From contig JAYMTF010000456.1 in NCBI GenBank assembly GCA_036897485.1, forward strand, positions 1 to 36,014: 36,014 nucleotides of DNA, read 5' to 3'. Both the position numbers and the translations under genes were made by a program. The notes beneath the pieces are model-generated. The model was not told the origin of the DNA. It did no database searches and worked only from the letters and a program-made list of their open reading frames with translations. This document shows, one piece after another, positions 21,276 through 32,461 of this stretch. Each line of letters begins with the position of its first letter. Position 1 is the first letter of the stretch. This DNA comes from Pelargonium nanum (taxonomy: Eukaryota; Streptophyta; Magnoliopsida; Geraniales; Geraniaceae).

Positions 21276-24200
21276 TTACATGCTCATTATGGCTCTAGAT
21301 GAAACCTCCAGTTCACCCTCCTGCAACTCCCGCTCACTAGCTTCGTTTTCCTTAAAATGCATAAAGGCATAAAATTGGGCTATCCCCGAAATAGCTACTA
21401 GTAGAAAGAAATAGGCCTAAGTATGACTCGTTGAGTCCTAAGTAGCATTTGGATTGAAAATTTTGGAATGGGAATGAGATTTCCATCCAAAGCCATTTTC
21501 GTGACCAAAGTCATGATTTAAATATGAAGAATGAGAATCTTATTCCCATTCCCGAACAAAAATTATAATCCAAACGCTACCCTAAAGTTTTCTGATGCTA
21601 CACAATGAAAGGAAGCCAGACTCCAACAAGACAATTTCTATCATTGTTTTTTTTTTTTTTTTTTTTGCAAGTGTGTGCTTCATCACCTTTGATGAATGTT
21701 TAGATGTTAAAACATACATTTCAAATAGTGCACAATCCCCTTCATTAAGGTATATAAAATATTACCTCTGAGTCTTGCAACTTGGTTTCAGCAAGGTACC
21801 GCTCCAATGCACCATCTCCACGAAGAATTTTTCCTCCACATCCGAGGGCGTCTACTGAGCCCACTGAGTCCTCATCAACCACAACAGCATCTACTCTGTC
21901 ATTTCCCGTTTTAATATCTGGAACCTAAAGCATGAACAACTCCATCAATCAAAACTATTGTAGAAGTGAAAGAACCTGAAATTTGGACACTTCTGCAAAT
22001 TAAGTGGGCTACTTGCTTGAGGATACATCACTTATGCCAAACAGGTCAATAATCTCATCTACTCAATTAAGAAAGTGCTAAACATGGATATCATTATACA
22101 TTCCTGTGGAGAATCTTAAAATGGGTACCGATACATGATTATGTTATGATCTATGATTCTTTTACTAATTTTTACATTTAATCAAACGCTAAACACAGTC
22201 ACAGATATATGTTTTATACCATAAATTCAGAAAGGGAGACAGTTCCCAGTTCTAAGACTTAGCGGCATCCATGTCCGCTAGCCATCACATTAAAGAATAC
22301 CCTATGCCAGAATCAGATGTTTAATGGAAGCCAATAAGTCATTAAGGATTAGGTCCTAGCATACCTCATACATGGCTTCAGTTAAAATGCTTTCTAATAT
22401 GGCTCTCAAACCCCTGGCGCCTGTATTCTTGGCCATTGCCTTCTTTGCAACAAGTCTAAGTGCTTTCTCTGTGTAATGTAGCTTGACCTGAAATTAGGTA
22501 ACAAGTCAGATGATCATCGTCCAGAGGCCTATATTAAGTTTAATTGGACGCTTAATGCCCTGATAAGAGATTGAAGGCAAAAATGCTTACATTGTTCATG
22601 CTAAACAATTTTTTGTATTGCTTACCAAGAGCATTATTTGGTTCACTAAGAACCTGTACAAAATAACACCAAGGTATTAATTCTATTGGTTACTGAAATA
22701 TATGAAAACTCTAGAATTTGAACAATAGCATTACCTGAACAAGTTGGTCCTCAGTTAGAGCTGACAAACTAACAAGAATAGGAAATCTTCCAATAAACTC
22801 TGGTATGAGACCATATGCAATAAGATCAGCACTTTCAACCTGAAATGCAACAAAGAACAACTCACATGGTAATAATAGAGAGAGAATTTTGGCAAGAAAT
22901 TTGACCAAGTGGGAAGGTTAACAAACATAACACATACTGGCAGGATATGCCAGAACAGGAAGGACAATGAATGGGAAGTGAAAATTTATATTTGCGATGA
23001 AACATATTTAAAAGGTCTCAAATCTCACCGACTGAAGTAAAGATGATGTCACTACAGCATTGCTTATTCCACCAGTTCTCATGTTAGCACGAACAGGTGC
23101 CCCAAAACCAATAGAAGCATCTTGTCGTCTGATAAAATAAAATAAAAAAACGATTTCATAGTTTAAACTGCTCCAGACAGAACAGGACATAATGACTAGA
23201 GGATATGTGTATATTTGCATAAAGTGTTACCTGTCCGAAATAGTTTTCTCAAGATCAATAAATGCTCCACCACATATAAAAAGAATGTCTTTTGTATCAA
23301 TCTGCAGATTGTGCAAAATGAACTAAGAAGAGGGTTTGGCAAAATAACAGTTCACTTAAAATTTGAAAATAAAATAAAACTGGAACAGGTAATAAATGAA
23401 GAAAAAAAATATTACCTTCATTCTCAGTAAGCTTTTTGAATTGTAATAGGAAAAAATTATAAATAAACAAAATGAAGAATAAAATCTTTGAAATCCTCAA
23501 TAGTCATTAGCATCTTAAAATAACTTAAATTAGTTGAAAACATTCAGTGACATCCAGATACTAAAAAGAACAAACATGACAAGACAGTGGTCTCAATAAT
23601 TACTTGCATGTGCATGCTCTGAAGATCTATGAACTAAAAACATCTCTCTCAAACATTCAAGGATCAAACTCCAAAACTGTCCAAGGTAAACCTAATCTGA
23701 AACTTAATGTCCGCATTCGCAAGTTCTTTTTCTCTTTTCAGGTGAGAGGAATTCATTTAAAAAGAAAAGTGAAAGGACATACATGGCCTTTGAGTTTTTT
23801 TATATTGTCCCCCTTCATTATTTCTAAGCCAACTTTCAGATTAATTGATTTCAGTCTCAATACAAGATAAATATCTTATAAAGTGCCTATACATAATGAT
23901 GTAATAGAGAGATTTAGATAGTTAAATAACCCTTACCTAACAAAAATATAGACCAGAAAACAGTGAAAGTAAATATAAAATTGTGTTTATATTTCAGACA
24001 ATAGTGCTATAAATTAATGTTCTAAAACATGCAACAAAACCAATATGTTGTGGTGTGACATACACGTGGGTGTGAGCATGGGTATCACATAACAGATGTT
24101 GAAGAAAAAGAAGGAAGCAATATCATTGTCAGTAACATTAACAAAGGACTTACACTAAAATACCTGAATATTATCACCCCGAGGATGCTTCCTTGCCCCC

Positions 24201-27200
24201 TTCTCTGGGACATTTACTATCTGGACAATATAAAAATATTTTAATTTAAGTTAGCAACAGATGACAATATCATATCATTTATTAGTATATGAGTAGATGT
24301 TGATGTATATCACATCATAACTTTTACTTCCAACTTGAATTGGTATATTAGTGCATGAGTGGTATGTGTTTTAAACATAACTTTTACTTCCAAATTTAAC
24401 TTATCGCCTTCTTGATCCAGACTTCTTGCTTCATTCCCAACAAAAGACATTTATATCATCAGCTTCAAGCCACTAAGAATTTATCGTGCCATCAATGCTA
24501 GAGCCCTAAAACTCATGTAATCCAAGAACATGGCATTATGTACCAACAATGACTTTCCAGTTCTTCTACAAGTATCCTGGTACCTTAAATCATAATCAGC
24601 ATTACAAATATGGACTCTACCACCAAGATATGCAGTTTTTCCCCAACAACAGCCCATGTTAAATATACCCACAAACACCACATGAAAGCTCAAAAAGTGC
24701 AATCATTCTGAGAAGCCTACAGGGATCAAAAGGGTATAATATGTGTGTGTGGTAGCACATGATAAATATATGACTAGAAAGAATGAGTGGAGTGGGAGGT
24801 GGCATAACCAAAACCAGCACTCTCCAAATAGTTCCTTCAGAAATTTTTGTTTGAAAAAAGTGAGTAAGTAAATGAAATTTCTAAGCAAAGCACTTACGGT
24901 TCCTTCTAGCATTTTCAATAAAGCCTGTTGAACACCCTCTCCAGAGACATCTCTGCTAATGTTTAAGCTCTCAGCCTGCAAAGTGGCTCCAGCATTGATA
25001 TTAGGGTATACAAAAACCTTATAAGTTAAAAGATCAGTAAATTAGAAAAACCATAGAACCTTCTTAGTTATTTTATCAACTTCATCAATGTAAACCATCC
25101 CTTGTTGAGCTGCTTGCACATTGAACTCAGCAGCCTGGTCATGAATTGAGAAATAAATAAGTTCAAAAATACTAGCAGAAAAAACTAAAAGATGCTGCAG
25201 AAAAGTAGAAAGAAAAAACCATTTAATTTCAAAAATAAGTTTTGAGAAGTTTTCGTGCAACAGCATAAATAAATAAATAGAGTGTAAGTAAAAATGATTC
25301 ATATTTTAAACAAAAAGACTTGAAACTCAAGTTTTTTTTTATAAAGACTTCAAAACTCAAGGATCAACAATGAAGGTTGATGTCTGAGTGGATCATGCTA
25401 AATCAATAACTTCCCAACAAAAATGCAGCTGAAAAAACAAAAATACAGTGCATTACCATGCAGCTGGTTGATACTAATTAGAAACAAATATGAAGAAGCA
25501 GGTAAATGACACAAAGCAACTTAAATGAACAGTTAATTCTCAGAACTCATTTAACTTTTCATACTTTCTTTTTCCTTTTTGTTTTTACGGAAATGGTAAA
25601 CATTCATCTCCACGTGTAAACGTATAAGGACCATCATGGTGAGCTCAGTTATTAATCTGAACTTTATATAACAGCAATCAACCATCATATAGAAATAAAA
25701 TAAATAAATGAAGGCATATTCCAGCACAAACACTGAAATACGAAAAAAGAAACTATTTGCAAACATCAAGGAAAGCTCGCTGAATAGCCACAAACAGTTA
25801 TGCCCATGAAGGCAACATAACTCCAAAGACAAATAACTAATTAAATGGTTATCAGTAAAATTGAAATATACAAGAACAAGAATTTACCATGAGTAGCTTA
25901 TACAATATTGACTCAACATCTTCTCCAACATAACCTGCCTGCAAGAAACAAGTTCCTACCATTATTAGTCAAGCAACAATAAGAAAAAACCTGTAGCCCA
26001 CAAGATTGTAACCCACACAAATAGTAGAACAAATAAGTCACAACAACATATTCTAGGACTTCTTAAATCATTATATAAGTAATGTTTGTCACCGAACATG
26101 CTTTTTTCCCTAATCAATTGTAAACACATTAAGTGGGGAGTATCCCAGTCAAAATCATTGATTCCCAATGCTCAAAAAGACAAATACATTAGGTATCTCA
26201 AGTCAAAATTAAAGACTAAGTTGGCATCTAGATATCATATTCCTTGGTTTCCAAGTAATGAAGAGATGTATTTTACTTCTAGTGGTAAATATGATATATC
26301 AACCAGAACTATGTTCTTACCTGTGTTAAAGTTGTCGCATCAGCAATGACAAATGGCACATTCACAAAACGTGCCAATGTTTTAGCAAGTAAGGTTTTCC
26401 CTGGTTTATAAAACATCAGTTAGAAGGGAGTTAAGTTGTCAAAGGTTTATAACAGTCTAACAATAAATAAAGAAAATGTGAAAAGCACTGATTACCACTG
26501 CATCACACAGAATATATACTATAATCACAACATGGACATCACACCTGAGCCTGTTGGACCCATCAAAAGTACATTGCTCTTTTCCAGCTCTACCTTATCG
26601 TCATCGTCTATTGGTTCTGTGTTTTCTGATCCTTCCCCTGACCTAGTATAAAAGTCCAGTACTTCAGTATTGACAAACGGATCCACTACAACATGTTGAG
26701 AACTATAAAAGGAGATAGACACACTCTATCAACAGCTTACAAAATGTATTAGATTTCAAGGAACAAAGTGGAGCCCCATGAGAAGGAATGCTGATTCAAT
26801 AAGTGTGGGGAACCAAAAATGATAAGAAAAAGGACATTTGAAACAAACCCTTTCTCTTTCTGTGTGTAACTGATCCTCTTGTAGTGGTTGTAAACAGCCA
26901 CAGAAAGTATCTGCAATATAAACAACAGTCATCAATACATAAGGCCAGCGCTTGACTTGACAACTCTACATTCTATATCTCGATAAACAAATAGTTCAGT
27001 AAAAACTTGTACAATATTTGTTCCCAAACTGCCAAGCAACTCAGATATTAAGCACAGAATATGCATGGAAGGAAATATAAAGTTTTAAACCCAATGTAAC
27101 AAGGATCCTTTAAACATTATGATTGGTAAGCAATTAACCAAATTGACAAAGTAAGCATAAACACAATGCAATAAACGATATGGCGAGACATTGCACATGG

Positions 27201-28198
27201 TTATGCATATTGGTACAAATGCATTAATACTTGAGAAGCTAATGAAGTGTGAGGTAATTGACTGATGTGCAGCAATGGATCATATAACAGACAGCGCATT
27301 GAACAAAAACAAAAGCAACCTTTTTTGCTCTGTCTTGGCCAATAACAAACTTGTCAAGCCCCTTGCAAATCTCCTTCGGAGTCGGTAAATCCTTTCCCAA
27401 ATTGGACCCGCCCCATTCATTCCTCTCTCCACCAGGCCCAGCCGCCCGAGGGCCAATAACACTGCGGGCAAAAGTCGGGCCAGTGGCAATAACTCTGTGA
27501 GCTAAAGGCGGGCCAGTCGGAGTATGCACAGCCAAACCATCAGGGGGCGGAGGGGGGCGATTTCCCGGTGGATCAACACCGGAGGACTTGAAATTCTTCA
27601 TGAGTGAGAGTGACACTCTAAGCTTGTTACGCCAAAATTTCTCACCACCACCACCATTTCTATTACCGCCATTGCTTCCATGCTTCTTATCTGAATCCCT
27701 AAGTTTATTGTTAACACCATTAGAAGCAGAAATGTGCCTGCCAATCTCGACAAAATTGCCCTCGAGAAGATCGGTCTGGGAGGGCTGGAAGTAGTAGGCG
27801 GTTTTACAATTGGGGCAAAAACTGAGAGCCTGATGTCCAGAACCAGTAGCTAATGCTGGTTCGGGAGGAGGAGGAGGAGGACGAATAGAAGGTGATAGAT
27901 TGGAGCGAAGATGGCGTTTGGAGGAGAAAAGATCCAACTCGGCTGAGCAACGAGGACAATAGGCTTCGGCCTTAATCTTGCGGATTGAGGTCTGGTTGGT
28001 CGGGGAGTCGCCGGAGCCACCACGGTCGCACTTGTACCGCTTCTGCTCTCCGATGGGCGATTCGCGGCGGCGATAGGAGCTCGAGCCCATTTGCAGGGTA
28101 TTGAGATGGGTCGATGCCGGCGTCGAACGGTACTTGTGAGCCGCCGCCGCCGCCGCGGCCCTGTCGCTGAACCTCTTCCATCTCCAGATTCCGGACAT
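21276..28198 (-). CDS. CLPX: Mitochondrial-type ClpX, AAA+ unfoldase subunit of Clp protease
   Basis: Fifteen exons, minus strand: 28198-27320, 26910-26849, 26642-26545, 26400-26321, 25938-25888, 25134-25060, 24975-24898, 24220-24164, 23301-23231, 23128-23029, 22839-22735, 22653-22591, 22487-22365, 21924-21766 and 21350-21276, giving 691 residues. ClpX unfolds substrates with ATP and feeds them to ClpP; plant ClpX is mitochondrial. Motifs: zinc-site Cys pairs (C81/C84, C128/C131), Walker A GPTGSGKT (342-349), pore loop GYVG (375-378), Walker B VYIDEVD, RKH loop (451-453), ClpP-docking IGF (490-492), arginine-finger box GRFP (534-537) and sensor-2 GARGLR (596-601). All core elements are intact. 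A long Pro/Gly-rich linker separates the zinc domain from AAA+; the protein is longer than Arabidopsis CLPX as I remember it. An Ala run near residues 14-20 lies in the presequence. Confidence 0.95.
21442..21582. mobile_element. Short MITE in the last CLPX intron, Harbinger/Tourist-like
   Basis: About 141 bp. The left end GTAGCATTTGGATTG and right end CCAAACGCTACCC are inverted repeats that continue inward (GGAATGGGAATGAGATTT versus GAATCTTATTCCCATTCC). A TAA lies directly outside each end (21439-21441 and 21583-21585), the 3-bp target duplication typical of PIF/Harbinger MITEs. A 5-bp CCTAA reading is also possible. No coding capacity. Confidence 0.75.
23302..24163 (-). other. CLPX intron 8
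   Basis: 862-base AT-rich intron between the exons encoding the RKH loop and sensor-1. No nested feature recognised. Other CLPX introns over 300 bases (21351-21765, 21925-22364, 24221-24897, 25135-25887, 25939-26320 and 26911-27319) are likewise AT-rich and, apart from the MITE and a T run in the last, empty. Confidence 0.8.
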
Positions 28199-28530
28199 TG
28201 AACAAAGAAACTGAGTTTTTGAGAAAAAAAAATTGGGAATTTCAATTTTAATTCAATAAAAATACATATAGAAACCCAAATTAGCAGTTCTTCGCATCTG
28301 TAAAAAAAATGTATTAACCATAAAAAAATAGTTTTATTACGGAGTTAATAAAAAAAAGATTGAGTACTAACTAAACGCTGTCGTTTGGGCAGATCCGTGG
28401 TTTATATCCGGATCCGATTCTAGTAATCGCGAAGAGAAGAGACAGATCCGTGTCTTGTTGCTTCGGCTAGGTGTAGAAGAAGAACCCTCTAGGGTTTACC
28501 AGAAATTCTCTCGTCTTTCGCTTTTGTCAG
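28199..28530. promoter_or_regulatory. Divergent promoter and first UTR exon between CLPX and the U5-40K gene
   Basis: The two genes are head to head. The right half contains AACCCTCTAGGGTTT at 28484-28498, two inverted telo-box-like motifs (AGGGTTT), common in promoters and leaders of plant translation and growth genes. A TTTTGTCAG-GTTCTC junction at 28530/28531 is a plausible donor of a 5' UTR intron for the plus-strand gene. Confidence 0.55.
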
Positions 28531-30871
28531 GTTCTCTCTCTTTCTCTCCTCTCGTTAATGTACTGCAAATTTGAAGCTCGTATTTTGATTTTGATACTGT
28601 TTTGCGTTACAAATTCTCATCCTAGAAAATGTTGGTTTGAAGAGCTCCTATGGGGTTTTATGATTATGTAGGAGAGAACTAAGGTAAAAGTTTACTAGAA
28701 ACTGGAGGATTTTGTTTCTACTGTTTGTTCTGGTTTGGTTTCTAAGCCTCTTTTTGAACATTAGGAAAATAATTTGAAGAGATGGAACTGAACATTACCC
28801 AAAAAGTGCTATTGGTTTCTAACTCATCAATCATTACTCAAAAAAACTAAACATAACCTAATGATAAACTAACCTAAGCTTAGATTAAAATCTAACCTAA
28901 CTTTAATAACACATATAAAAGCCAATTTTATCTCTGTTAAACCCTATGAGCTCTGCTCAGCATCAAATTCTGTGAGCGCCTCCATCTCCGGCATCCTCCT
29001 CCCGGATCTGCCAGTGCATCCGCCGCCAACATCCTCCATTCAATCTCCTTGCATGTGATTGTGGCAAAGCTCCTCTCTCTATCTCTCTCTCTCACGGTGG
29101 CTGCTTCATCTTGGTTAGTGGCCAAGAATGTTTTTGAATTTTTATTCCTTTTTCAATCAGCTTATTTAGGAATTTTTTTTATTGAAAAAATTAGGGTTCA
29201 AATCAGATTTGAACAATTGAGTTACTTTGTTATGAGATCTGAAAATTTAGCTAGTTTGTAATAATTTCATTTGTTAATTTAGGTTAATTTGTTGTTATAT
29301 TTGAAAATTTACGACTCGATTTGGGTTATATTGTAATGATTTTATTTGATTATGTTGTTGAAATGTAGCCGTTCGGTTTCAATTTTGGTTGATTTTGGGT
29401 TTCAATTTGGTTGATTTCGGAGGGCAACAATGTCTTTTGACATCACAAAGTAGCAGCTTGCAGCTGCTACAGTATCCCACTGCTCCATTTTTGAGTGACT
29501 AAAACTTGTCAAAACTGCTAGGTAGTTTACTGTATAGAAAGCTACTTTACTCATACTTTGTAGAAATTGCTTAATTTTTGTCTTTAATTAGCTTTCTGAT
29601 ATAAGTATCAGTTTCATTTCCTGTTCTTGAGCTAAAATTGTCTTCAACAAGTGTGGTTGTAGGTAGTAGAAGGCTGAGCCTTATGATTCTGGCTTTTGTG
29701 TCGTGCATATTTGCTGTTAGTACCTTGTTTGCTTGACCCCTTGGATTGGTATTTTGTGTGAGCTTTCAGAAATTGGCTCAAATTAGTGGCTTGATATGCT
29801 AGTAATGTTCTACAATTATTGCTTTAGGCTTAATCAGTTGAGCTTCTTGCTGTTGGCTTCAGGTTTCTTGATTTCAGTACAAATTTCCCATTTCTTAAAG
29901 AGATATGATGTATTTTTATGTGGTCCATATGGGTGGTGATATTGAGGAGAAGGTTTCTGCTGAAAGAAATTGAATATTGGACATAATTAATTTTTTTAAT
30001 TGTTGGTTTAGTTCCAAGTAAATTATATCTTATTTAGTCTGAAGATGGATGCTGAATCAAATTTACTTATATTTTTTTTCTCTCTCCGTGTAATGGTTGG
30101 ATTAGTTACCAAACTGTGCATTTTTCTGTGTACTTGTTGCCTGTAAAATCTCCCATGGTTTTTTAGGCGATCATTTATTTCATTTCTCTTAGAAATTAGT
30201 CTGATTTTGATATGCTTCTCTGTTGCCATGCGATTCTTGCATAAGAAGAATGAACTACATTTCATCTGGCAACAAAACATTTACTTTGGTCTTTACTAAG
30301 ATTATTCTGTGCTCATAAAGCACCAAGCATATTTATCATCTTCTTTTTTTTATCTTGAGACATTTAAAATGCTATTCATTTATTGAAGGAAACACACTGT
30401 GATTGAGTTTTGTGAATTTAAGTTGAATATTCATTTTCTTTCAGTGGTTCAAAAATAGCTTGTAATGGCCTATTTAATCATGTGATTTTTGCTCATTTCT
30501 TTGCCCTTGTACGCCCACTGGATCATAGCTATTTCAATAATGTTCAAAGAAGGCTTTATTTGAAATGGAATAATTGGATCGTCTTCAATTTACTTGCATG
30601 TATGAAACTTGATAGATTTATGTGTGTTGGTTGTATCAGGACATAACAAGCCTAAATGTTTTCACATAAAACCCATCTAGATAGAATTTAGTGATAACAT
30701 TCCTCATTCTCGAGATCTCGTTTTGTTTGTGCACCACAATTTTAACATCTTTTCTAGGTTCGTAACATTTGTTTTAAGTTTGGGTACATCAGTGTGAAAC
30801 TCACTGCCTGGTAGCCACTTCATATTGTAATGATTTATGTGACTTCCTAATATTTTAAAGCCTTATTGCAG
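28531..30871 (+). other. Putative 2.3 kb 5' UTR intron of the U5-40K gene
   Basis: Bounded by CAG-GTTCTC (donor at 28531) and TTATTGCAG (acceptor ending 30871). The interval is T-rich on the plus strand, as plant introns are, with a CT microsatellite at about 29071-29095 and no supported gene. It resembles the long leader introns often found upstream of intronless plant coding regions. Boundaries are inferred. Confidence 0.55.
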
Positions 30872-30924
30872 GTTAGGGGCAGATAGAAATTAGATTTACA
30901 TCGTTTGTGTGCTATCAAGAAGTC

Positions 30925-31965
30925 ATGATGCAGTTTGCTCCAAATGAGGGTGAAAATGCCCTATCCGTGGTTGGTCCAAGACCAATGGAATGGTCTACTG
31001 TTCCGTATAATGCTCCTCAAGGACCTGGGCCAAATGGAAAGCAGCGCACTTCTAGTTTGGAATCGCCAATCATGTTGCTCTCTGGTCATCAGAGTGCTAT
31101 ATATACTATGAAGTTTAATCCGGCTGGAACTGTAGTGGCATCTGGGTCTCATGACAGAGAGATCTTCCTTTGGAATGTGCATGGTGATTGCAGAAACTTC
31201 ATGGTCTTAAAAGGGCACAAGAATGCTATTCTGGATCTGCAGTGGACTACTGATGGATCCCAGATTATATCTGCCAGTCCCGACAAAACTCTGAGAGCGT
31301 GGGATGTAGAAACAGGGAAACAAATAAAAAAGATGGCAGAACATTCCTCGTTTGTCAATGCATGCTGTCCTTCGCGGAGGGGGCCTCCTCTCGTGGTTAG
31401 TGGATCGGATGATGGAACTGCAAAACTATGGGATATGCGCCAGAGGGGTGCAATCCAGACATTTCCAGACAAATACCAGATCACTGCAGTAAGTTTCGCT
31501 GATGCATCTGATAAGATCTTTACCGGAGGTATCGACAATGACATCAAGGTATGGGACGTGCGTAAAAAAGAAGTGACCATGACACTTCAGGGGCACCAGG
31601 ATATGATAACAGGTATGCAGCTAAGCCCTGATGGCTCATATCTACTTACCAATGGTATGGATTGCAAGCTCTGCATTTGGGATATGCGCCCGTATGCACC
31701 ACAAAACCGTTGTGTGAAGATTCTCGAAGGCCACCAACACAACTTCGAGAAGAACTTGTTAAAATGTAGCTGGTCACCCGATGGAAGCAAAGTCACAGCC
31801 GGTAGCTCAGATCGGATGGTTTACATATGGGACACAACTTCTCGGCGCATCTTGTATAAACTCCCAGGTCATACCGGATCTGTCAACGAATGCGCCTTCC
31901 ACCCCAACGAACCAATTATCGGATCTTGCAGTAGTGACAAACAGATATATCTTGGAGAGATCTGA
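30925..31965 (+). CDS. SNRNP40: U5 snRNP 40 kDa-type WD40 protein
   Basis: Intronless 346-residue frame. The start is the ATG at 30925 (MMQFAPNEGENALSVVG); upstream in-frame codons contain no ATG. Seven WD40 repeats fill the protein from residue ~50 to the end, with units such as LLSGHQSAIYTMKFNPAG, LKGHKNAILDLQW, SGSDDGTAKLWDM, LQGHQDMITGMQLSPDG and LPGHTGSVNECAFHPNE; the last ends in SDKQIYLGEI. Sequence and length match the SNRNP40 family, a subunit of the U5 snRNP and the U4/U6.U5 tri-snRNP in the nucleus, with Arabidopsis At2g43770 as the remembered counterpart. The protein lacks catalytic residues and serves as a beta-propeller scaffold. Confidence 0.94.
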   Translation: MMQFAPNEGENALSVVGPRPMEWSTVPYNAPQGPGPNGKQRTSSLESPIMLLSGHQSAIYTMKFNPAGTVVASGSHDREIFLWNVHGDCRNFMVLKGHKNAILDLQWTTDGSQIISASPDKTLRAWDVETGKQIKKMAEHSSFVNACCPSRRGPPLVVSGSDDGTAKLWDMRQRGAIQTFPDKYQITAVSFADASDKIFTGGIDNDIKVWDVRKKEVTMTLQGHQDMITGMQLSPDGSYLLTNGMDCKLCIWDMRPYAPQNRCVKILEGHQHNFEKNLLKCSWSPDGSKVTAGSSDRMVYIWDTTSRRILYKLPGHTGSVNECAFHPNEPIIGSCSSDKQIYLGEI

Positions 31966-32461
31966 AACATGAACAATGCAATACAAGCAAAACTTCTCTT
32001 GAATGAAATTGTTGGTTAGTACTTGGTGGTATAGCAACTGAGAATTTGTGGAGGTTTTGATATCTCTATTGTGTTGTTGACAGTATATTGCATTTTGATG
32101 AATTTTTCTGACGTTATTTTTTTAATGTTTATGGTTCTTAGAACCTGTAATTCACATAATTGATCATGCACTGAACCATTAAATTTAGGGACAATTTTTT
32201 TTATCAATGACTCAAACCATACTCAACAAAACAAATACCCACGTAGTAATTAATTACTACTATCAATTAGATAGTATTATACATACAGTTTCTTTGACTT
32301 TTTTTTCTAAAATATATAAATAATATACTTCTAGCATGGTTAGAGCCAAAAATAAACAATTATATTTTGTGAGCTCTAAATCCATTCACATCTTATGACT
32401 TAGAATAGTTTACAAATTGAATCCAATCCAATTAACAATTAAACATATATAATAGCAGTAG
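31966..32461. other. Tail-to-tail intergenic region
   Basis: Converging 3' flanks of the U5-40K and NAC genes; AT-rich with no supported gene. Confidence 0.6.

Noticed and set aside
22711..26722. Numerous short minus-strand frames through the CLPX region treated as separate genes
   Set aside because: Each is a CLPX exon plus read-through into introns; they assemble into one protein.
28937..29125. Minus-strand 62-residue frame within the leader intron
   Set aside because: Composed of CT-microsatellite-derived Arg/Glu runs; no homology or promoter support.
30907..30924. Start of the WD40 protein six codons earlier
   Set aside because: The codon is GTG; the ATG at 30925 gives the family N terminus.
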